Assembly (NCBI GenBank): GCA_947464665.1
Contig: CANHXV010000048.1
Coordinates: 1 to 12,210 of the forward strand
DNA: 12,210 nt
Direction: 5' to 3'
Source of the DNA: Comamonadaceae bacterium
GTDB taxonomy: Bacteria > Pseudomonadota > Gammaproteobacteria > Burkholderiales > Burkholderiaceae_C
In this document: in pieces, positions 6,591 to 12,210 of the stretch
Layout of the letters: each line of letters starts with the position of its first letter
How positions within the stretch are numbered: position 1 is the stretch's first letter
Program-made: the position numbers and the translations under genes
The notes under the pieces: model-generated
The model's input: the letters and a program-made list of their open reading frames with translations, nothing else
Told to the model about the DNA's origin: nothing
Databases searched by the model: none

Positions 6591-7394
6591 TCAGAGCGTC
6601 CATTCGTAATCGATGGTCAACGGCGCGTGATCGCTAAAACGCGAATCTTTGTAAATGGCTGCTTTTTGGGCCCCTGCTGCCAACGCCGCTGTGGCCAGTT
6701 GGTAATCCAATCGCCAGCCCACATTTTTGGCATAAGCTTGCCCGCGATTGCTCCACCAGGTGTAACACGCATCGGTGGTGTCAGGATGCAATTGACGGTA
6801 GACATCGACCAAGGGGCCCTCGGTGGTCATGTGCGTCATCCATGCGCGCTCTTCGGGCAAGAATCCGCTGTTCTTTTTGTTGCTTTTCCAGTTTTTCAAA
6901 TCGGCTTGCTGATGCGCAATATTCACATCGCTGCACACGATGAACTCCCTTCTTGCGCCCAAAGACTTCAAATGCGGCCCCATGTGATCCAAAAATCTAA
7001 ATTTAGCCTCCTGTCTTTCTGGGCCTGATGAGCCACTGGGAAAGTAGGTGCTGATCACAGACAGCTTGCGCTTGCTTGTGTCAAAGCGCAGTTCCACAAA
7101 CCGGCCCTCTGCATCAAACTCCTCGGAGCCCATGCCCACAATCACTTCCGAAGGCTCGTGCTTGCTGTAAACCGCCACCCCCGAGTAGCCTTTTTTCTCA
7201 GCAAAATGAAAATGGCCCTTTAAACCCGCCAAAGACTCAAATTTGCCCGCTACATCGGCCGCTTGTGCTTTAACCTCTTGCACACAAATACAATCGGGAT
7301 TGTTTTGAGCAATCCAGGCTTCCACGCCTTTGGTGGCCGCCGAACGGATGCCGTTCAAGTTCAAGCTGGTTAATTTAAACAAGGAATTCCCCAT
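6591..7394 (-). CDS. xth: Exodeoxyribonuclease III / AP endonuclease
   Basis: This 267-residue base-excision-repair enzyme of the exonuclease-endonuclease-phosphatase superfamily cuts at abasic sites and removes 3' blocking groups. Motifs in order are LNLNGIR (11-17), the metal ligand Glu40 in VQEVKA, Tyr117 in STYFPSG, Asp156 and Asn158 in CSDVNIA, Asp230 in GWRLDYQL and Ser254-Asp255-His256 in RFSDHAPL. The set is complete. I chose the ATG at 7394 because the family N-terminus (FKLTSLNLNGIRSAATKG) follows at once. A GTG at 7424, 5 bases after an AAGG, would add 10 unusual residues and is a real alternative. The ATG at 7394 overlaps the pyrE start on the other strand. The stop is 35 bases from the methyltransferase stop. 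Confidence 0.93.
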   Translation of the reverse strand: MGNSLFKLTSLNLNGIRSAATKGVEAWIAQNNPDCICVQEVKAQAADVAGKFESLAGLKGHFHFAEKKGYSGVAVYSKHEPSEVIVGMGSEEFDAEGRFVELRFDTSKRKLSVISTYFPSGSSGPERQEAKFRFLDHMGPHLKSLGARREFIVCSDVNIAHQQADLKNWKSNKKNSGFLPEERAWMTHMTTEGPLVDVYRQLHPDTTDACYTWWSNRGQAYAKNVGWRLDYQLATAALAAGAQKAAIYKDSRFSDHAPLTIDYEWTL

Positions 7395-7396
7395 GG
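7381..7396. promoter_or_regulatory. Shared divergent start site of xth and pyrE inside CCATGG
   Basis: CCATGG (7391-7396) carries the pyrE ATG on the + strand (7393-7395) and the xth ATG on the - strand (7394-7392). AAGGA (7381-7385), 7 bases before the pyrE ATG, fixes that start and lies inside the first codons of xth. The pyrE promoter must therefore lie within xth, and that of xth within pyrE. Confidence 0.7.
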
Positions 7397-8097
7397 TGAC
7401 TGGACACACACCGCAAACTGACACAGCAGCCTTGGCGCAAGAGTTTGTTCAATTTTCCGTCGATGCGGGCGTGCTCAAGTTTGGTGAGTTCAAAACTAAA
7501 GCGGGCCGCATGAGCCCTTATTTCTTCAACGCAGGCTTGTTTGACGATGGCGCCAAACTCGGAAAACTTGCTCAATTCTATGCAAAAGCTTTGATGGCAA
7601 GCGGGATTGAATTTGACATGATTTTTGGACCCGCCTACAAAGGCATTCCTTTGGGTGCAGCCGTGTCAATTGAACTGGCTCGATTGGGCAAAACCGTGCC
7701 CTTCGCTTACAACCGCAAGGAAGCCAAAGACCACGGCGAAGGCGGCACCTTGGTCGGTGCGCCGCTCCAAGGTCGTGTATTGATTGTGGATGACGTGATG
7801 AGCGCTGGCACTGCCGCGCGCGAATCCATTGAACTGATCAAAAAGGCAGGCGCTGCACCCCACGCCATTGCCATTGCATTGGACCGTCAAGAGATGGCCA
7901 CCGAAGTGCAAGCCGACGGCTTAATGAAAGATGTACCTCACAGCGCCGTACAATACGTTCGAAACACCTTAGGCATGGGCGTGTGCTGCATTGCTCAGCT
8001 GTCTGACTTGCTAGCTTACCTGTCCACCCAAACTGGCAACCAGATGGGACAACACCTGACCAAGGTGCAAGCCTATCGCGATCGTTACGGCGTCTGA
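7393..8097 (+). CDS. pyrE: Orotate phosphoribosyltransferase
   Basis: This 234-residue cytoplasmic enzyme makes orotidine 5'-phosphate from orotate and PRPP in de novo pyrimidine synthesis. It is a type I phosphoribosyltransferase with the PRPP loop VLIVDDVMSAGTA (129-141). Other family segments are FKTKAGRMSPYFFNAG (33-48), FGPAYKGIPL (78-87) and the flexible catalytic loop RKEAKDHGEGG (108-118). The AAGGA at 7381-7385 selects the ATG at 7393. An in-frame start at 7330 would read 63 bases further into xth and lacks family support. The stop TGA is one base from the gatB stop on the other strand, so these genes converge with no room for a separate terminator. Confidence 0.95.
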   Translation: MVTGHTPQTDTAALAQEFVQFSVDAGVLKFGEFKTKAGRMSPYFFNAGLFDDGAKLGKLAQFYAKALMASGIEFDMIFGPAYKGIPLGAAVSIELARLGKTVPFAYNRKEAKDHGEGGTLVGAPLQGRVLIVDDVMSAGTAARESIELIKKAGAAPHAIAIALDRQEMATEVQADGLMKDVPHSAVQYVRNTLGMGVCCIAQLSDLLAYLSTQTGNQMGQHLTKVQAYRDRYGV

Positions 8098-8098
8098 G

Positions 8099-9556
8099 TT
8101 AGCCCTGTAACTTCTTCAGCAAAAGCTCATTCACCTGCGCAGGGTTGGCCTTGCCTTTGCTGGCTTTCATGATAGGGCCCACCAAGCCGTTCAAGGCTTT
8201 GCTGTTGCCCGCTCTGAATTCTTCAACGTTCTTCGGATTGGCGGCCAACACTTCGTCAATGATGGCTTCCAATGCGCCGGAGTCGTTCATCTGCTTCAGG
8301 CCTTTGGTTTCAATGAGGGCGTCCACTTCGCCGCCCTCAGTCCACAGCGCATCAAACACTTGCTTCGCGGCACTGTTGCTGATGGTGTTGTCGGCAATTC
8401 GGCCAATCATGGCGGCCAGTTGCGCGGCGCTTACCGGTGCTTGTTCAATGCCCACTTCACCGGCATTCAAACGACGTGACACCTCGCCCATTACCCAGTT
8501 GCTGACCAACTTGGCTTGGCCACACGCTTTTGCAGCGGCTTCAAAATAAGCGGCCATGGCCTTGCTTTGTGTGAGCGTGGAAGCGTCGTATTCAGGCAAG
8601 CCGTAGTCGGCGACAAAACGCGCTGCCATGATCCGCGGCAACTCGGTCATCTCAGATTGAACACGCGCCACCCAATCTCGGCCTATCACCAATGGCGGCA
8701 GATCGGGATCAGGGAAGTAACGGTAATCGGCCGCATCTTCTTTGGTGCGCATCGCGCGCGTTTCGCCGGAGTCCGGGTCGAAGAGCACTGTGGCTTGTTG
8801 AATGGCGTGGCCATCTTCAATTTGTTCAATTTGCCAACGCACTTCATAGTCGATGGCTTGCTGCATGAACTTGAAGCTGTTCAAGTTTTTAATCTCTCGA
8901 CGCGTGCCCAAATCATCACCAGGCTTTCGCACCGACACGTTGGCATCACATCTGAAACTTCCCTCTTGCATGTTGCCGTCGCAAATGCCAATCCAAGTCA
9001 CAATTTTGTGCAACTCTTTGGCATATGCCACCGCCTCATCGCTAGAGCGAATATCGGGCTCGGTCACAATTTCTAAGAGGGGGGTGCCCGCACGGTTTAA
9101 GTCGATGCCACTTTGGCCAATGAAGTCTTCGTGCAATGATTTGCCGGCGTCTTCTTCAAGGTGGGCACGCACCAAGCGAACCGTTTTTTTCTCGTCGCCC
9201 ACAAAGAACGACACCTCACCACCTTGCACTACGGGAATTTCAAATTGGCTGATTTGATAGCCCTTAGGCAGATCAGGATAGAAATAGTTTTTCCGCGCGA
9301 AAATACTTTCTTCAGCAATGTGCGCGCCTACCGCCAAGCCCAATTCAATGGCGCGTTCTACAGCACCTTTGTTCATCACAGGCAATGTGCCAGGCAATGC
9401 CAAATCCACCGCGCAAGCTTGGGTGTTGGGCTCTGCACCAAAAGCCGTGGGGGCTCGGCTGAAAATTTTGCTCTGTGTCGAGAGCTGTGCGTGCGTTTCA
9501 AAGCCAATGACCACTTCGTAGCCTTGGACCAATTGAGATTTTTGTTTCGCACTCAT
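8099..9556 (-). CDS. gatB: Asp-tRNA(Asn)/Glu-tRNA(Gln) amidotransferase subunit B
   Basis: This 485-residue subunit binds the misacylated tRNA and carries the kinase and transamidation site that converts Glu-tRNA(Gln) or Asp-tRNA(Asn) to the amide, using ammonia from GatA. The N-terminal EVVIGFETHAQLST, the signature ARKNYFYPDLPKGYQISQFEIPV (about 87-109), FRCDANVSVR and the helical tail domain ending in NPAQVNELLLKKL are all typical, and the length is normal. The ATG follows AGGAGG (- strand, 9568-9563) by 6 bases. It overlaps the gatA stop by ATGA, so translation is coupled. It is the last gene of the gatCAB operon. Confidence 0.97.
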   Translation of the reverse strand: MSAKQKSQLVQGYEVVIGFETHAQLSTQSKIFSRAPTAFGAEPNTQACAVDLALPGTLPVMNKGAVERAIELGLAVGAHIAEESIFARKNYFYPDLPKGYQISQFEIPVVQGGEVSFFVGDEKKTVRLVRAHLEEDAGKSLHEDFIGQSGIDLNRAGTPLLEIVTEPDIRSSDEAVAYAKELHKIVTWIGICDGNMQEGSFRCDANVSVRKPGDDLGTRREIKNLNSFKFMQQAIDYEVRWQIEQIEDGHAIQQATVLFDPDSGETRAMRTKEDAADYRYFPDPDLPPLVIGRDWVARVQSEMTELPRIMAARFVADYGLPEYDASTLTQSKAMAAYFEAAAKACGQAKLVSNWVMGEVSRRLNAGEVGIEQAPVSAAQLAAMIGRIADNTISNSAAKQVFDALWTEGGEVDALIETKGLKQMNDSGALEAIIDEVLAANPKNVEEFRAGNSKALNGLVGPIMKASKGKANPAQVNELLLKKLQG

Positions 9557-11028
9557 TTTGCGCCTCCTGGTTGACGGAGGTGGAAGTCAGTAGCTTGCTG
9601 CAAACGGTGTGCCGCATTGAGCAACTGCGCTTCTTTGAAATAATTGCCAATGAGCTGCAAGCCAACAGGCATGCCACCTTCCCCAAAACCTGCTGGAACG
9701 CTCATGCCGGGCAAGCCCGCCAAAGAAGCAGGCAAAGTAAAAATATCAGCCAAGTAATTGGCCACAGGATCATTGGTTTTTTCACCCAACTTCCAAGCCA
9801 CGGTGGGTGCTACTGGGCCTGCAATGACATCGCAAACTTTGAAAGCTTGTTGGAAGTCATCTGAAATCATACGGCGAATTTTTTGAGCTTGCAGGTAATA
9901 CGCATCGTAATAACCGTGCGACAAAACATAGGCGCCCGTCATGATGCGACGCTTCACTTCTTCGCCAAATCCTTCGGCGCGCGAGCGCTTGTACATCGAT
10001 ACCAAGTCTGTGTAATCTTTGGTGCGATGGCCAAACTTCACGCCGTCAAATCGGCTTAAGTTGCTAGAGGCTTCGGCAGGTGCAATGATGTAGTAAACAG
10101 GAATAGAAAGCTCAGTGCGAGGTAAGCTGATGGGCACCAAATGTGCGCCCAATTTTTCTAATTCTTTCAACGCAGCATCAACTGCTGCGCGCACACCAGA
10201 TGCCAACCCTTCACCAAAAAACTCTTTGGGAATGCCAATGCGCAAACCATCGAGTGATGCGTTCAAATTGAGCGCAAAATTTTCCTCAGGCACATCAAGC
10301 GAAGTGGAGTCGCGGTCCAAATCTGGGCCGCACATGGCCGACAATATGAGCGCGCAATCTTCTGCGGTGCGAGCCATGGGGCCTGCTTGATCCAAACTGG
10401 AAGCGTAGGCAATCATGCCGTAACGGGACGCACGACCATAAGTTGGCTTGATGCCTGTAATGCCGCAAAAGCTGGCTGGCTGACGAATAGAGCCGCCGGT
10501 GTCGGTGCCTGTCGCAGCGGGCACCAAGCGGGCAGCCACAGCAGCCGAGCTGCCACCCGAGGAACCGCCCGGTACACGAGAAGTGTCCCAAGGGTTGGCA
10601 ACCGACTTGTAGGCTGAATTTTCATTGGCCGAGCCCATGGCGAATTCATCGCAATTGAGCTTGCCCACATTGACCATGCCAGCGCCGCCAGCCTGAACGC
10701 CCAACTTGCGCACGACCGTGGCATCAAAGGGTGAGCGATAGCCCTCTAACATCTTAGAGCCCGCGGTGGTGGGAAAGTCGGTGGTGACAAAAATGTCTTT
10801 GTGGGCCATGGGCACACCCGCCAGCGGGCCGGCTTTACCTGCCGCAAGTAGACCGTCTGCTATTTTGGCTTGCGCCAGTGTGGCCCCTGGGTTGAAGCTT
10901 AAAAAAGCGCCGGAAGTGTCTGCCTGACTGCGCGCCAAAAAGTGTTCAGCCACCTCTGTGGCGCTGACTTTTTTAGCGCGAAGCTCGGCAGCCAGAGCGG
11001 CGACGGTCATGTCATGTAAAACTGTCAT
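9553..11028 (-). CDS. gatA: Asp-tRNA(Asn)/Glu-tRNA(Gln) amidotransferase subunit A (amidase)
   Basis: This 491-residue glutaminase subunit of GatCAB belongs to the amidase signature family. The Ser-cisSer-Lys triad is visible: Lys77 in MAHKDIF, the cis-Ser in the GGSSGGS loop (Ser156 or Ser157) and the nucleophile Ser180 in GTDTGGSIRQPASFCGI. Length and sequence are typical throughout. The start at 11028 follows AAGG by 7 bases; a second in-frame ATG six codons later is less likely. The gap after gatC is 9 bases, and the 3' end overlaps gatB by 4 bases, so this is one transcript. Confidence 0.97.
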   Translation of the reverse strand: MTVLHDMTVAALAAELRAKKVSATEVAEHFLARSQADTSGAFLSFNPGATLAQAKIADGLLAAGKAGPLAGVPMAHKDIFVTTDFPTTAGSKMLEGYRSPFDATVVRKLGVQAGGAGMVNVGKLNCDEFAMGSANENSAYKSVANPWDTSRVPGGSSGGSSAAVAARLVPAATGTDTGGSIRQPASFCGITGIKPTYGRASRYGMIAYASSLDQAGPMARTAEDCALILSAMCGPDLDRDSTSLDVPEENFALNLNASLDGLRIGIPKEFFGEGLASGVRAAVDAALKELEKLGAHLVPISLPRTELSIPVYYIIAPAEASSNLSRFDGVKFGHRTKDYTDLVSMYKRSRAEGFGEEVKRRIMTGAYVLSHGYYDAYYLQAQKIRRMISDDFQQAFKVCDVIAGPVAPTVAWKLGEKTNDPVANYLADIFTLPASLAGLPGMSVPAGFGEGGMPVGLQLIGNYFKEAQLLNAAHRLQQATDFHLRQPGGAK

Positions 11029-11037
11029 GCTGGCACC

Positions 11038-11337
11038 TTACTCAATCACTTTGGGAACCAAAAACAGGCCGCGCTCTACAGCAGGGGCGCTTTGTTGGTT
11101 AGCTTCACGCTGGTTGGGCTCAGTGGCCAGATCATCGCGCAAACGAAGCGCCACCTCTTGAATGGTCGCAATGGGGTGTGGCAAGGGCTCTATGCCAGTG
11201 GTATCCACAGCACGCATAGCTTCTACCATGGTGAAAAAGCCGTTGATTTGGTCCAACATGCGCTGGCCCTCCTCAGGCTGGAGTTCTAAGCGAGCCAGGT
11301 TGGCAATTCGGTCGATGTCTAGAGCGGTCAAGGACAT
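11038..11337 (-). CDS. gatC: Asp-tRNA(Asn)/Glu-tRNA(Gln) amidotransferase subunit C
   Basis: This 99-residue subunit wraps around GatA and stabilises the GatA-GatB contact. SLTALDIDRIANLARLEL at the N-terminus, MLDQINGFFTMVEAMRAVDTTGIEPLPHP in the middle and the ending ERGLFLVPKVIE are diagnostic. The start at 11337 matches the family N-terminus. An in-frame ATG at 11346 would add three residues and cannot be ruled out, since neither has a strong ribosome site. It is the first gene of the gatC-gatA-gatB operon, transcribed away from mreB. Confidence 0.95.
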   Translation of the reverse strand: MSLTALDIDRIANLARLELQPEEGQRMLDQINGFFTMVEAMRAVDTTGIEPLPHPIATIQEVALRLRDDLATEPNQREANQQSAPAVERGLFLVPKVIE

Positions 11338-11346
11338 TAATGTCAT

Positions 11347-11533
11347 TCTTTAAAGGCGCTTGAAGGCCACAAATTTGAGGCCTACTTTCGCATTTTTTTT
11401 CAAGTGATAGGTTATTATCGTGTGTTCCTTGCTAGCTCTTCAAAAAAGCCAGTTCAAGCCCACAATTTACACCCTTCAATGCCCCCAAACTGCAGGTTTG
11501 CAAGATGAAGCCCTCAGTTGACTAGGATTTGTT
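11347..11533. promoter_or_regulatory. Divergent promoter region between gatC and mreB
   Basis: This gene-free gap should hold promoters for both gatCAB and mreB. For mreB, TATTAT (11413-11418) is a good -10 match, but no clear -35 stands 16-18 bases upstream. For gatC, TTGAAA (- strand, 11403-11398) with TCAAAT (11378-11373) at a wide 19-base spacing is possible. The implied mreB leader is about 110 bases and includes a small hairpin, CAAAC/GTTTG around TGCAG. A run of eight T sits at 11393-11400. Confidence 0.45.
11364..11383. repeat. 20-bp near-perfect dyad in the gatC-mreB intergenic region
   Basis: AGGCC-A-CAAATTTG-A-GGCCT is symmetric apart from one mismatched A/A pair (9 of 10 pairs). 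It lies 27 bases upstream of the gatC ATG at 11337, about where the gatC -10 or transcript start would be. A regulator-binding operator or a 5' leader hairpin of the gat mRNA are both possible. Confidence 0.45.
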
Positions 11534-12210
11534 ATGTTCAGTTCGTTTCGCCGTTATTTTTCTACCGATTTGGCCATTGATTTGGGCACTGCCAACACCC
11601 TGATTTTTGTGCGGGACAAAGGCATTGTTCTTGACGAGCCGTCTGTCGTGGCCATCCGACACGAAGGTGGACCCCAGGGTAAAAAAGTCTTGCAAGCCGT
11701 GGGCCACGAAGCCAAGTCGATGTTGGGCAAAGTGCCCGGCAACATTGAAGCCATTCGCCCCATGAAAGATGGTGTGATTGCCGACTTCACGGTCACAGAA
11801 CAAATGCTCAAGCAGTTCATTCGCATGGTGCACCCCCGCAGCACCTTCCGGCCCAGCCCCCGCATCATCATTTGCGTACCCTGTGGTTCGACCCAAGTTG
11901 AGCGGCGTGCCATTCGAGAATCAGCGCTAGGCGCTGGCGCCTCCGAGGTGTACCTCATTGAAGAGCCAATGGCCGCGGCCATTGGCGCAGGTTTACCTGT
12001 TTCAGAAGCCTCCGGCTCCATGGTGGTCGACATTGGCGGCGGCACCACCGAGGTGGGCGTTATTTCTTTAGGCGGCATGGTCTACAAAGGTAGCGTGCGT
12101 GTGGGCGGCGACAAATTTGACGAAGCCATCATCAACTACATCCGCCGAAACTACGGCATGCTGATTGGTGAGCCCACCGCGGAAGCCATCAAGAAAAACA
12201 TCGGTTCCGC
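11534..12210 (+). CDS. mreB: Rod-shape-determining actin homologue MreB, 3'-truncated by the window edge
   Basis: The first 225 residues are present and the frame runs off the right edge. MreB is a bacterial actin that polymerises on the inner membrane and directs the elongation cell-wall machinery. FSSFRRYFSTDLAIDLGTANT contains the phosphate-1 loop (Asp16 to Thr22) after a basic N-terminus that may bind membrane. LIEEPMAAAIGAG (141-153) carries the ATPase glutamate, and VVDIGGGTTEVGV (164-176) is phosphate-2. The ATG follows TAGGA by 6 bases. The gene is divergent from gatCAB; mreC and mreD would be expected just beyond the window. Confidence 0.97.
   Translation, partial: MFSSFRRYFSTDLAIDLGTANTLIFVRDKGIVLDEPSVVAIRHEGGPQGKKVLQAVGHEAKSMLGKVPGNIEAIRPMKDGVIADFTVTEQMLKQFIRMVHPRSTFRPSPRIIICVPCGSTQVERRAIRESALGAGASEVYLIEEPMAAAIGAGLPVSEASGSMVVDIGGGTTEVGVISLGGMVYKGSVRVGGDKFDEAIINYIRRNYGMLIGEPTAEAIKKNIGS

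Noticed and set aside
8516..9076. 186-codon open frame antisense to gatB
   Set aside because: It lies wholly inside gatB, which is conserved over its full length; the frame has no recognisable motif or ribosome site.
11554..12078. 174-codon open frame antisense to mreB
   Set aside because: The + strand frame is unmistakably MreB with all nucleotide-binding motifs; the antisense frame is Pro/Ser/Met-rich and shows no domain.
1..12210. Mobile elements, CRISPR arrays, tRNA or rRNA genes
   Set aside because: No transposase or integrase motifs, no regularly spaced repeats and no cloverleaf or rRNA-like stretches were seen on reading both strands. This was by eye, so short remnants could be missed.

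Overview
The window looks like a chromosome segment of a betaproteobacterium, probably order Burkholderiales (Comamonadaceae-like). The main evidence is the block xth / pyrE / gatB-gatA-gatC / mreB, an arrangement I associate with that group. Base composition is moderate, roughly half G+C with local variation. The genus cannot be named from the sequence alone. No tRNA, rRNA, CRISPR array, transposase or insertion sequence was seen.

Region 1 (1-1435) holds the 3' part of a secreted M48 zinc metallopeptidase on the + strand. It converges on a GloC/YcbL-type glyoxalase II-like metallo-beta-lactamase-fold hydrolase on the - strand.

Region 2 (1527-5755) is the accessory part: a compact + strand cassette for making and exporting a small double-glycine-leader peptide, as in class II microcins and bacteriocins. 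The order is an HlyD-type periplasmic adaptor; a membrane protein resembling a CPBP (CAAX protease/Abi) protein with a changed catalytic motif, overlapping the adaptor stop by ATGA; a 69-residue precursor with a canonical LxxxELxxVxGG leader; a strong 11-bp terminator-like hairpin; and an ABC exporter with an intact N-terminal C39 leader peptidase (Cys-His-Asp). The expected working is that the C39 domain cuts the leader after Gly-Gly, the ABC exporter and HlyD adaptor carry the mature peptide of about 54 residues out through a TolC-type channel encoded elsewhere, and the CPBP-like protein is a candidate for self-immunity or maturation. The mature peptide resembles no bacteriocin I recognise. 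It is acidic and ends in a Tyr/Gly/Ser-rich tail made of two degenerate repeats and a lone cysteine. This is the best candidate for an undescribed system in the window.

Region 3 (5836-8097) holds a class I SAM-dependent methyltransferase of the Methyltransf_16 type, then exodeoxyribonuclease III (- strand) and orotate phosphoribosyltransferase (+ strand). The start codons of these last two genes overlap divergently inside one CCATGG.

Region 4 (8099-11346, - strand) is the gatCAB operon for the tRNA-dependent amidotransferase, tightly packed with an ATGA overlap between gatA and gatB. Region 5 (11338-12210) is the divergent intergenic region and the 5' part of mreB, which runs off the window.
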